Below, in pieces: positions 1-6,330 of a stretch of 7,646 nucleotides of DNA (within the stretch, counting starts at the first letter, position 1; each line of letters opens with the position of its first letter). The position numbers and the translations under genes are program-made. Below the pieces are notes generated by a model, which was not told the DNA's origin, ran no database searches, and was given only the letters and a program-made list of their open reading frames with translations. The stretch is from Paracoccaceae bacterium (GTDB lineage: Bacteria > Pseudomonadota > Alphaproteobacteria > Rhodobacterales > Rhodobacteraceae). The stretch spans positions 1-7,646 of the forward strand of contig SKMM01000363.1 of assembly GCA_007121055.1 (NCBI GenBank), given 5' to 3'.

Positions 1-434
1 GCCGCGGCCGCGGCGCCGCCGCCCTTGTCCATGCGCGCGGGGTCGGCGCGCAGCTCGGCCTGGACGCGGTTTTCCACCGTCAGGATGCCGTTGCCGATCA
101 GCGCCCCGTCGAGGCCGAGCAGCATCAGCCCGCGCGAGCTGTCGTTGCAGACCGTGTCATAATGCGTGGTTTCGCCGCGGATGACGCAGCCCAGCGCGAC
201 AAAGCCGTCGAAGTTCGACCGGACATGCGCGAGGCGCACCGCGGTGGGGATCTCCAGCGCGCCGGGGACCTCGACGACCTCATGGGTGGCGCCGGCGGCA
301 TCGGCCACGGCCCTGGCACCGGCCACGAGATTGTCGGCGATTTCGCGGTAATAGGGCGCCACGACGAACAGGAGCTTCACCGGCTTGTCGAAGGCCGGCA
401 GCGGCAGGGGTGCGGTGTCGGACGGTCCGGCCAT
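1..434 (-). CDS. ribH: 6,7-dimethyl-8-ribityllumazine synthase (partial, C-terminal end off window)
   Basis: RibH condenses 5-amino-6-ribitylaminouracil with 3,4-dihydroxy-2-butanone 4-phosphate to form lumazine, the penultimate step of riboflavin synthesis. In the cytoplasm it usually assembles into pentamers or icosahedral shells. The window contains 144 codons and no stop, so only a short tail is missing, because the family is usually 150-180 residues. Visible family motifs are VVAPYYREI (24-32), VPGALEIP (56-63), GCVIRGETTHYD (82-93) with the conserved catalytic His at 91, and IGNGILTVEN (113-122) followed by the KGGGAAAA stretch typical of the C-terminus. The ATG at 434 is preceded by AAGGG with a 7-nt spacer, which lies inside the end of ribB. 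The two genes are separated by only 3 nt, implying one transcript and probable translational coupling. NusB often follows ribH in alphaproteobacteria, but that position is outside the window. Identification is firm. Confidence 0.96.
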   Translation of the reverse strand, partial: MAGPSDTAPLPLPAFDKPVKLLFVVAPYYREIADNLVAGARAVADAAGATHEVVEVPGALEIPTAVRLAHVRSNFDGFVALGCVIRGETTHYDTVCNDSSRGLMLLGLDGALIGNGILTVENRVQAELRADPARMDKGGGAAAA

Positions 435-437
435 GGC

Positions 438-1583
438 TCAGCCCTTCTGGGGTTTGGGGATGGGGCGGGTGCCGCTGATGCGCAGGCCATAGGCCTCGAG
501 GCCCACGACCCGGGGCACGCCCGAATTGGTCACCAGAACGATGTCGCTGAGGCCCAGCGCGGACAGGATCTGCGCCCCCAGCCCGTATTGCCGCAACGTG
601 CCGGGATGCGCCTCGGCGCCTTGCGCGAGCCGCATCTGCAGGTCGCGCAGCAGCACCACCGCACCACGCCCCTCGGCGGCGATCACCTCCATCGCGCGCG
701 GCAGATCCCCCGCATGCTCGGGGTCGAGGCCGAGAACATCGGTCAGCGGGTCGAGCGCGTGCATCCGCACGAGGACCGGCCCGGGGCCGGTCAGGTCGCC
801 CTTGGTCAGGACGATGTGTTCGGCCCCCTGCGTCTCGTCGGCAAAGACACGCATGGTCCAGTCGCCGCCATGGGCCGAGGACACGGGGCGCGCGGCGCGC
901 TCGGCCACCAGATTGTCATGGCGGCGGCGATAGGCAATCAGGTCGGCGATGGTGCCGATCTTCAGCCCGTGCTTCTGGGCGAAGGCCACAAGGTCGGGCA
1001 GCCGGGCCATGGTGCCGTCGTCGTTCATGATCTCGCAGATCACGCCCGAGGCGTTGAGCCCCGCCAGCCGCGCCACATCGACCGCGGCCTCGGTATGGCC
1101 CGCCCGCACCAGCACCCCGCCGTCGCGGGCGCGCAGGGGAAAGACATGGCCCGGCGTGGCGATGTCGGCGGCGCCGCGGGTCGGGTCGATGGCCACGGCC
1201 ACGGTGAGCGCGCGGTCATGGGCCGAGATGCCAGTGGTCACGCCCTCGCGCGCCTCGATGGACATGGTGAAGGCGGTCTCGTGGCGCGAGGAATTCTTGG
1301 GGCTCATCAGCTCGAGCCCCAGCGCGTCGATCCGCGCGCCCGGCAGCGCCAGGCAGATCAGGCCGCGGCCATGGGTGGCCATGAAGTTGATCGCCTCGGG
1401 CGTGGCCATCTGAGCCGGGATCACGAGGTCGCCCTCGTTCTCGCGGTCCTCATGGTCCACGAGGATGAACATGCGGCCGTTGCGCGCGTCCTCGATGATT
1501 TCCTCGATCGAGGAAATCGCGTCGGAATAGCTGTCCCCAGTGTCCGGGGCGGTCCCGGAGGGGCGTGGAGCGGCGGTGGTCAT
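438..1583 (-). CDS. ribB: 3,4-dihydroxy-2-butanone 4-phosphate synthase fused to a degenerate GTP cyclohydrolase II-like domain (RibBX type)
   Basis: The enzyme converts ribulose 5-phosphate to 3,4-dihydroxy-2-butanone 4-phosphate plus formate, supplying the four-carbon unit used by RibH next door. The DHBP synthase domain (about residues 20-225 of 381) shows DHEDRENEGDL (43-53), THGRGLICLA (70-79), TPGHVFPL (143-150) and RAGHTEAAVD (160-169), which hold the metal- and substrate-binding residues of the family. The second part (about 240-381) aligns in layout with GTP cyclohydrolase II: RMHALDPLTDVLG, EGRG and YGLGAQIL are recognisable. The three zinc cysteines expected after RMH are absent, so GTP hydrolysis is unlikely there. 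The start at 1583 is preferred because AAGGG lies 8 nt upstream. An in-frame ATG at 1622 would add 13 residues but has no ribosome binding site. The 81-nt gap to the upstream ATPase gene is too short for an FMN riboswitch, and none is seen. Confidence 0.94.
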   Translation of the reverse strand: MTTAAPRPSGTAPDTGDSYSDAISSIEEIIEDARNGRMFILVDHEDRENEGDLVIPAQMATPEAINFMATHGRGLICLALPGARIDALGLELMSPKNSSRHETAFTMSIEAREGVTTGISAHDRALTVAVAIDPTRGAADIATPGHVFPLRARDGGVLVRAGHTEAAVDVARLAGLNASGVICEIMNDDGTMARLPDLVAFAQKHGLKIGTIADLIAYRRRHDNLVAERAARPVSSAHGGDWTMRVFADETQGAEHIVLTKGDLTGPGPVLVRMHALDPLTDVLGLDPEHAGDLPRAMEVIAAEGRGAVVLLRDLQMRLAQGAEAHPGTLRQYGLGAQILSALGLSDIVLVTNSGVPRVVGLEAYGLRISGTRPIPKPQKG

Positions 1584-1664
1584 GGCGCGGGCCCTTGTGT
1601 GATCCGCGCCGACATAGGGCATCCACCGGGCGGGGGAAAGGGGCCCGGCCAGCCGGACGGGGGG
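1584..1664 (-). other. 81-nt spacer between ABC transporter operon and rib genes
   Basis: This spacer contains the ribosome binding site of ribB (AAGGG, complement of 1592-1596). It has no convincing terminator: the short CCGGC/GCCGG dyad after the upstream stop codon lacks a T-tract. A TATGTC box lies upstream of ribB but has no good -35 partner. Whether ribB has its own promoter or is read through from the transporter operon cannot be settled from the sequence. Confidence 0.4.
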
Positions 1665-2654
1665 TCAGCCGCGCCCCTCCTCCACCGCGAAACAGGCGGC
1701 CATTCCGTCGCCGCGCGCCACCGGCTGCGGGATCTCGCGACGGCAGCGGTCGGCCACCAGCGGGCAGCGGGGGTGGAACGCGCAGCCGGGCGGCGGGTCG
1801 ATGGGATTGGGGATCTCGCCCTCCACCCGCTTGCGGCGGCGGCCGGACATCTCGAGGTCCGGGACCGCGTCCAGCAGCATGCGGCTGTAGGGGTGGCGAG
1901 GTTCGGTGAAGAGGCGCTTGCCGTCGGCCACCTCGGCCAGCCGGCCGAGGTAGAGGACGCCGATGCGGTTGGCCATGTGGCGCACGACCGAAAGGTCGTG
2001 CGAGATGAACAGGTAGGTCAGCCCGAATTCGTCCTGCAGGTCGCGCATCAGGTTGAGGATCTGGGCCTGCACGCTGACATCCAGCGCCGAGGTCGGCTCG
2101 TCGCACACGATGAACTCGGGCCGCGAGGACAGGGCGCGGGCGATGGCGATGCGCTGGCGCTGCCCGCCGGAGAATTCATGCGGGAACTTCGCCGCATCCC
2201 GCGCTCCGAGGCCCACGACCTCCAGCAGCCGCCCGACCTCGCGGCGCATCTCGGCGCCCGAGGCCAGGCCGAAGGTACGGATGGGTTCCGCGATGATCTC
2301 GCCCACCCGCCAGCGCGGGTTCAGGGACGCGAACGGGTCCTGGAAGATCATCTGGAAGCGCCGGCGCAGCTTGCGCATGGCCGCGCCATCGGTGCCGGTC
2401 ATGGGCTGGCCGTCGAACAGGATGCGTCCATCCGAGGGCTCCAGCAGGCCCACGATCATCTTGGCGATGGTGGATTTGCCCGACCCGCTCTCGCCCACCA
2501 GCGCGAAGGTCTCGCCCCGGCGGATGTCGAAGCTGACATCGGCCACGGCGGTCAGATACGCCTTCGGCTCGCGCTCGATCACGCGGTTGAGCCAGGGCTT
2601 GGAGACATCGAAATACCGCGTCAGCCCCTGCACCTGCACCAGAGCGTCAGCCAT
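1665..2654 (-). CDS. Peptide ABC transporter ATP-binding protein, DppF/OppF type
   Basis: This is the second ATPase subunit of a dipeptide/oligopeptide-type importer. It hydrolyses ATP on the cytoplasmic face of the two permeases. In a 329-residue protein the Walker A is GESGSGKST (54-62), the Q-loop region is FQDPFASLNP (104-113), the signature is FSGGQRQR (161-168), the Walker B is FIVCDEPTSALD (181-192) and the switch His is at 219. The C-terminal oligo_HPY domain contains HPYSRMLLDAVP and GCAFHPRCP. Its cysteines at 291, 297, 304 and 321 have a spacing seen in relatives that bind a [4Fe-4S] cluster. The start at 2654 overlaps the end of the upstream ATPase gene by 8 nt (ATGGCTGA) and has GGGAG 6 nt upstream. 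An in-frame ATG at 2675 has no ribosome binding site. Family is certain; the transported substrate is not determinable from this subunit. Confidence 0.93.
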   Translation of the reverse strand: MADALVQVQGLTRYFDVSKPWLNRVIEREPKAYLTAVADVSFDIRRGETFALVGESGSGKSTIAKMIVGLLEPSDGRILFDGQPMTGTDGAAMRKLRRRFQMIFQDPFASLNPRWRVGEIIAEPIRTFGLASGAEMRREVGRLLEVVGLGARDAAKFPHEFSGGQRQRIAIARALSSRPEFIVCDEPTSALDVSVQAQILNLMRDLQDEFGLTYLFISHDLSVVRHMANRIGVLYLGRLAEVADGKRLFTEPRHPYSRMLLDAVPDLEMSGRRRKRVEGEIPNPIDPPPGCAFHPRCPLVADRCRREIPQPVARGDGMAACFAVEEGRG

Positions 2655-3633
2655 GGGCGGCTCCCGCCGGGGCATAGAGCCAGCACGCCACCTGCCGGCC
2701 CTGCGCCCGCGGGGTCAGCGGCGGCTGGTCGGTGCGGCAATGGGGCATGACCCTGGGACAACGCGGGTTGAAGGCGCAGCCCTGCGGGATCGCATCCAGC
2801 CGCGGCATCGAGCCGGGGATCTGCGTCAGCCGGTCGGCGGTCTGCGCCAGCGTGGGGATCGAGCCCATCAGGCCCGAGGTGTAGGGATGCTCGGCAGCCT
2901 TGATGACGTCGCGCACCGGCCCGATCTCGGCCATCCGCCCGGCATAGAGGACGGCCACGCGGTCGGCGGTCTCGGCGATCACGCCCATGTCATGGGTGAT
3001 CAGCATCACCGCCGCGCCGCGGTCGGCACAGATGTCGCGCAGGACGTCGATGATCTGGGCCTGCACGCTTACGTCCAGCGCCGTGGTCGGCTCGTCGGCG
3101 ATCACCAGTTCCGGTTCCGCCGCCAGCGCCAGCGCGATCACCACCCGCTGGCGCATGCCGCCCGAGAAATGGTGCGGATAGTCGTCTATCCGCCGCCGCG
3201 CCGCGGGTATACCCACCTGGTCCAGCAGGGCCACCGCCCGCTCCCGCGCCTCGCGCTCGGAGACGTCGAGATGGGTGCGGATGGTCTCGATCAGCTGCTG
3301 GGCGACGGTGTAGAGCGGGTTGAGCGAGGTCAGCGGGTCCTGGAAGACCATGCCGATGCGCTTGCCGCGGATGCGGCGCAGCTTGTCCTCGGGCAGGGTG
3401 TCGATGCGCTCTCCCCGCAGCCGGATCTCGCCCCCCGCGATCCGGCCGGGGCGGTCGATCAGGCCAATGATGGCGCTGCCCGTGATGGACTTGCCCGCGC
3501 CGGATTCGCCCACCATGCCCAGAACCTCGCCCTCGCCGATGTCGAAGGACACGCGGTCCAGCGCGCGCAGTGTCCCGCGGCGGGTGGGGAATTCGACCAC
3601 CAGATCGCGGACGGACAGGAGCGGTTCGGCCAT
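2647..3633 (-). CDS. Peptide ABC transporter ATP-binding protein, DppD/OppD type
   Basis: This is the first ATPase subunit of the importer and pairs with the DppF-type protein to form the asymmetric ATPase dimer. Length is 328 residues, normal for the family. It carries Walker A GESGAGKS (42-49), Q-loop MVFQDPLTSLNP (95-106), signature SGGMRQR (157-163), Walker B LVIADEPTTALD (176-187) and switch His 214 in ITHD. The C-terminal extension has HPYTSGLMGSIP and GCAFNPRCP, with Cys 286, 292, 299 and 317 in a CX5CX6CX17C pattern. The ATG at 3633 follows a long purine run, AGAGGGGGGA (complement of 3637-3646). A TTG directly before it (3636) is in frame but poorly spaced, so the ATG is chosen. The gene starts 13 nt after the permease stop codon and ends inside the next ATPase gene, indicating coupled translation. 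Confidence 0.93.
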   Translation of the reverse strand: MAEPLLSVRDLVVEFPTRRGTLRALDRVSFDIGEGEVLGMVGESGAGKSITGSAIIGLIDRPGRIAGGEIRLRGERIDTLPEDKLRRIRGKRIGMVFQDPLTSLNPLYTVAQQLIETIRTHLDVSEREARERAVALLDQVGIPAARRRIDDYPHHFSGGMRQRVVIALALAAEPELVIADEPTTALDVSVQAQIIDVLRDICADRGAAVMLITHDMGVIAETADRVAVLYAGRMAEIGPVRDVIKAAEHPYTSGLMGSIPTLAQTADRLTQIPGSMPRLDAIPQGCAFNPRCPRVMPHCRTDQPPLTPRAQGRQVACWLYAPAGAAHG

Positions 3634-3646
3634 CAATCCCCCCTCT

Positions 3647-4588
3647 CTAGCGCAGCCGCGGGTTCAGCGCGTCGCGCAGCCAGTCGCCCAGGAGGTTCAC
3701 CGACAGCGCCAGCGCCAGCAGCGCCGCGGCAGGGAAGGCCAGAATCCACCACTCACCCGAGAAGAGGAACCCCTGACCGATGCGGATCAGCGTGCCCAGG
3801 GACGGCTGGGTGGGCGGCAGGCCCACGCCGAGGAAGGACAGCGTCGCCTCGGCGATGATGGCGAGCGCAAGCCCGATGGTGGCGATCACCAGAACCGGCC
3901 CCATCACGTTGGGCAGGATGTGGCGCACGAGGATCTTCACGGGGTGCGCCCCGATCACCCGCGCGGCCTGCACGTATTCCTTGTTCTTCTCGACCATCGT
4001 CGCGCCGCGCACGACCCGGGCGTATTGCACCCAGTCCGACAGCCCGATGGCCACGATCAGCACCCAGATTGCCAGCGCCTCGCGCAGGGCCGGCGGGATG
4101 AAGCCCCGCGCCACGCCGAAGATCAGCAGCGCCAGCAGGATCGACGGAAAGGTCAGCTGCACATCGGCAATCCGCATCAGCAGACCGTCGACCCAGCCGC
4201 CGCGGAACCCCGCCGTCAGCCCCAGCGTGATCCCCAGCACCATGGCAAACAGCACCGCCATGAAGCCCACGAACAGCGAGGTCCGCGCGCCATAGAGGAT
4301 GGTCGAGAAGACGTCACGGCCCTGGTTGTCGGTGCCCAGCCAGAACACGTTGCCGGTGAAGGCGTTGGGCTCCATCGGCGGGGTGAACCCCTCCATCAGG
4401 TTGAGCGTGGCGGGGTCGAAAGGGTTATGCGGCGCGACCCAGGGCGCCAGCACGGCGCCCAGGATGATCGTCAGCGCCACGATCCCCGACACCAGCGCCA
4501 CCGGCGAGGTGCGGAAGGAATAGGCCAGATCGCTGTCCCAGGCCCGGCGCAGCGCGTTGGGACGATCCTCAGGAATGAACTCGCCCAT
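3647..4588 (-). CDS. Peptide ABC transporter permease, DppC/OppC type
   Basis: This inner-membrane permease forms half of the translocation channel. The 313-residue protein has the N-terminal OppC_N layout: a short cytosolic tail, a first hydrophobic helix at about 31-52, and an extracytoplasmic stretch containing NVFWLGTDNQGRDVFST (80-96), a hallmark of DppC/OppC proteins. More membrane segments follow at about 101-126, 139-160, 170-190, 229-256 and 280-302. The EAA-type loop that contacts the ATPase is EYVQAARVIGAHP (204-216), continuing to RHILPN. The C-terminus ends in the usual GDWLRDALNPRLR. The ATG at 4588 is preceded by GAGGGGG with a short spacer, and the gap to the upstream permease is 9 nt. 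I see no frameshift and no missing family element. The substrate could be di- or oligopeptides, or another Dpp-family ligand. Confidence 0.93.
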   Translation of the reverse strand: MGEFIPEDRPNALRRAWDSDLAYSFRTSPVALVSGIVALTIILGAVLAPWVAPHNPFDPATLNLMEGFTPPMEPNAFTGNVFWLGTDNQGRDVFSTILYGARTSLFVGFMAVLFAMVLGITLGLTAGFRGGWVDGLLMRIADVQLTFPSILLALLIFGVARGFIPPALREALAIWVLIVAIGLSDWVQYARVVRGATMVEKNKEYVQAARVIGAHPVKILVRHILPNVMGPVLVIATIGLALAIIAEATLSFLGVGLPPTQPSLGTLIRIGQGFLFSGEWWILAFPAAALLALALSVNLLGDWLRDALNPRLR

Positions 4589-4597
4589 GGGTCCCCC

Positions 4598-5581
4598 TCA
4601 GTGCCGGGCCGCGCCGCGGTCCACCCGCAGGCGGGGGTCCACGACGTAATACAGCAGGTCGACGATCAGGTTGATCACCACGAAGATCAGCGCGATCAGC
4701 ATCAGATAGGCGGCCATCACCGGCACATCCACGAAGCGCACCGCGTTGATGAAGAAGGCGCCCACGCCGGGCCACTGGAACACGGTTTCGGTGATGATGG
4801 CGAAGGCGATGATCGAGCCCATCTGCAGGCCGGTGATGGTGATCACCGGCACCAGCGTGTTCTTCAGCGCATGTCCGAAATGGATCGCCCGGTTGGACAG
4901 GCCCCGGGCGCGGGCAAAGCGGATGTAGTCGGTGCGCAGCACCTCCAGCATCTCGGCGCGCACCAGCCGCATGATGAGGGTCAGCTGATAGAGCCCCAGC
5001 GTGATCGCGGGCAGGATCAGCGCGGCGCGGCCCGACTCGGTCAGGAAACCCGTGCGCCACCAGCCCAGCTCCACCACCTCGCCGCGCCCGAAACTTGGCA
5101 GCCACTGCAGCTCCACCGCGAAGACCCAGATCAGCAGCACCCCGATCAGGAAGGTCGGCAACGACACCCCGATCAGCGAGATCGTCATGATCGCGTTGGA
5201 GATCCATCCGCGCCGGTTGAGCGCGGTGTAGACCCCCAGCGCCACGCCAAAGACGAAGGCCGCGATGCCGGAGACCAGCGCCAGCTCCAGCGTGGCGGGC
5301 AGGCGCTGCATGATCAGCTGCGCCACGGGCTGCTGCAGCCGGTAGGAGATGCCGAAATCGCCGCGCAGCACCCGGCCGATGTATTCGTAGAACTGCACCC
5401 AGATCGGCTGGTCGAGGCCGAGCCGCGCGCGCAGCGCCTCGCGGTCGGCGGCGGTGGCCTCCTGCCCCAGCAGGCTCGCCACCGGGTCGCCCACATAGCG
5501 GAACAGCGCAAACGAGATCAGCGCCACCACCAGCATGACGACGACCGATTGCGCGAGGCGACGCAGGATGAAGGCGATCAT
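4598..5581 (-). CDS. Peptide ABC transporter permease, DppB/OppB type
   Basis: This is the other inner-membrane permease and the first gene of the four-gene transporter operon. The 327-residue product starts MIAFILRRLAQSVVVM, the typical first helix of DppB (about 9-30). The LGLDQPIWVQFYEYI region (54-68) and GDFGISYRLQQPV (74-86) are conserved extracytoplasmic features of the family. Membrane segments follow at about 96-121, 129-158, 187-207, 244-266 and 288-313. The EAA loop is DYIRFARARGLSNRAI (218-233), followed by HALKNTLVPVI. The C-terminal DPRLR (315-319) is also a family mark. The ATG at 5581 has only a modest ribosome binding site (GGG of ACGGGTCCCC). No substrate-binding-protein gene precedes it, unlike most dpp operons; the upstream 206 nt hold no plausible gene. 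Confidence 0.93.
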   Translation of the reverse strand: MIAFILRRLAQSVVVMLVVALISFALFRYVGDPVASLLGQEATAADREALRARLGLDQPIWVQFYEYIGRVLRGDFGISYRLQQPVAQLIMQRLPATLELALVSGIAAFVFGVALGVYTALNRRGWISNAIMTISLIGVSLPTFLIGVLLIWVFAVELQWLPSFGRGEVVELGWWRTGFLTESGRAALILPAITLGLYQLTLIMRLVRAEMLEVLRTDYIRFARARGLSNRAIHFGHALKNTLVPVITITGLQMGSIIAFAIITETVFQWPGVGAFFINAVRFVDVPVMAAYLMLIALIFVVINLIVDLLYYVVDPRLRVDRGAARH

Positions 5582-5605
5582 GGGGACCCGTGGATGGCGG
5601 ACGGC

Positions 5606-5621
5606 CGCGGCCCTGGCCGCG
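5606..5621 (-). repeat. Inverted repeat in the leader of the transporter operon
   Basis: CGCGGCC (5606-5612) and GGCCGCG (5615-5621) form a perfect 7-bp dyad about 25 nt before the first permease start. As RNA the inner pair would open, giving a 6-bp stem with a 4-nt loop. Chance dyads are common at this GC content, so a role in translation or regulation is only possible. Confidence 0.3.
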
Positions 5622-5633
5622 ATGTGCCCTCAG

Positions 5634-5662
5634 GGCTTAGTGGAGGCGGTGGCGAAGGACAA
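5634..5662 (-). promoter_or_regulatory. Candidate sigma-70-like promoter for the dppBCDF-type operon
   Basis: On the minus strand TTGTCC (5662-5657) and TAAGCC (5639-5634) are separated by 17 nt, placing the start of transcription about 45 nt before the permease gene. The -35 matches TTGACA at four positions; the -10 is weak. The dyad GCCCT-C-AGGGC (5626-5636) overlaps the -10 and could be an operator. This is a consensus-based guess. Confidence 0.25.
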
Positions 5663-5741
5663 TCCCGCACGCCGCGCGACCCAGGGACCCGGCGGCGGGC
5701 TGCATGCGGCGTCAGCAGCCAACCTGCCCGGACCAGCCGCC

Positions 5742-5758
5742 GGCCTGGTTGCCGGGCC
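5742..5758 (-). repeat. GC-rich hairpin after the TIGR01244 gene
   Basis: GGCCTGG (5742-5748) and CCGGGCC (5752-5758) form a near-perfect stem with a 3-nt loop, about 30 nt beyond the stop codon of the phosphatase-like gene. In the minus-strand RNA one internal pair is a C/A mismatch, and no T-tract follows. It may help end the sulfur cassette transcript, but it is not a convincing intrinsic terminator. Confidence 0.22.
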
Positions 5759-5787
5759 AGACGCTGCCTCGCTTCCGCGCAGGAGGG

Positions 5788-6219
5788 TCAGCCAGTGCGG
5801 GTGGCCAGCGCCTCGATCTGCCCGCGCAGACCTTCGAGCTGATAGCCGTGCCGCGCGGCCGCGCCGATCAGGTCGTCGGCCGGCTGGCGGCCCGCTTGCG
5901 ACAGCGCCCAGACCACCGAGGACCGGTTGCCCGAGGCGCAATAGGCCAGCACCGGACCCGTGGCCGCCTCCATGGCCGCGGCCTGCGCCTGCACATGGTC
6001 GAGCGACAGGGTCATGGCGTTGAAGGGGTTGTCGACGAAGGTCAGGCCCGCCGCCTCGACCGCCGCGCGCAGCTGGGTCGAGGCGAGGTCGGGCGGGTTC
6101 TCGCCATCGGGGCGATTGCAGATCACCGTGGTGTAGCCGGCCGCGGCGATGGCCGGCACGTCCTCGGGGGCGATCTGGGGCGAGACGGCATAGCCGTCGG
6201 ACAGCGGGCGGATGTCCAT
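5788..6219 (-). CDS. TIGR01244/DUF442 family phosphatase or rhodanese-like sulfurtransferase (stand-alone, Blh N-domain type)
   Basis: This is a 143-residue cytosolic protein. The N-terminal MDIRPLSDGYAVSPQI and ICNRPDGENP (33-42) are typical of the DUF442/TIGR01244 family, which shares a fold with dual-specificity phosphatases. The active-site loop is YCASGNRSS (93-101) with Cys94 and Arg99. The CxxGxRS spacing is that of rhodanese-type loops rather than the CX5R of classical tyrosine phosphatases, so sulfur transfer is at least as likely as phosphate hydrolysis. In Blh proteins this domain is fused to an ETHE1-like persulfide dioxygenase; here it stands alone at full single-domain length. 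The chosen start at 6219 has a perfect AAGGAG 5 nt upstream. The longer frame to 6279 lacks this support. It lies 111 nt after two YeeE/YedE permease genes, which supports a role in handling sulfane sulfur. Confidence 0.88.
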   Translation of the reverse strand: MDIRPLSDGYAVSPQIAPEDVPAIAAAGYTTVICNRPDGENPPDLASTQLRAAVEAAGLTFVDNPFNAMTLSLDHVQAQAAAMEAATGPVLAYCASGNRSSVVWALSQAGRQPADDLIGAAARHGYQLEGLRGQIEALATRTG

Positions 6220-6245
6220 GGTCTCTCCTTGTCGCATCAACGGCC

Positions 6246-6259
6246 CCGGTGTTGACCGG
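6246..6259 (-). repeat. Short hairpin in the leader of the TIGR01244 gene
   Basis: CCGGT (6246-6250) and ACCGG (6255-6259) form a 5-bp perfect stem around a 4-nt loop, about 26 nt before the start codon. It lies just upstream of the strong AAGGAG ribosome binding site and next to the larger dyad at 6265-6298. Function is unknown. Confidence 0.3.
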
Positions 6260-6264
6260 TCTCC

Positions 6265-6298
6265 TGCGCCAGCCTTCACATCTAATGCGGCTGGCGCA
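6265..6298 (-). repeat. 10-bp perfect inverted repeat between the second YeeE/YedE gene and the TIGR01244 gene
   Basis: TGCGCCAGCC (6265-6274) and GGCTGGCGCA (6289-6298) are exact reverse complements around a 14-nt AT-richer loop. A second dyad, TCACAT (6276-6281) with ATGTGA (6298-6303), interleaves with it, so the two foldings exclude each other. No T-tract follows on the minus strand, so this is not a standard intrinsic terminator. It could be an RNA processing or stability hairpin that separates expression of the permeases from the enzyme, or a protein-binding dyad. Confidence 0.5.
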
Positions 6299-6330
6299 TG
6301 TGATGCGGTCGTCCTCCGAGGCCGTTGGTA

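Noticed and set aside
1584..1664. FMN riboswitch upstream of ribB
   Set aside because: The gap is 81 nt, shorter than an RFN element, and none of the conserved RFN segments is visible.
162..2750. 862-codon plus-strand open frame opposite the rib genes and the DppF-type ATPase
   Set aside because: It is antisense to well-identified genes and reads as low-complexity His/Gly/Arg/Ala-rich protein. High third-position GC removes stop codons from the opposite strand. There is no recognisable domain and no start signal.
5742..5758. Intrinsic terminator of the sulfur cassette
   Set aside because: The stem carries a mismatch in the transcribed strand and no T-run follows, so it is listed only as a weak hairpin.
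3320..5842. 840-codon plus-strand open frame opposite the DppD-type ATPase and the two permeases
   Set aside because: Same GC-driven artefact: a Gln/His/Arg/Asp-rich translation covering conserved ABC transporter genes on the other strand.
6220..6279. N-terminal extension of the TIGR01244 protein to 6279
   Set aside because: The ATG at 6219 has a perfect AAGGAG and gives the family's usual N-terminus. The extension runs through the inverted repeat at 6265-6298.
6265..6303. H-type pseudoknot formed by the two interleaved dyads
   Set aside because: The loop that would have to span the 10-bp stem has zero nucleotides, so both helices cannot form together. Alternative, mutually exclusive hairpins are the better reading.
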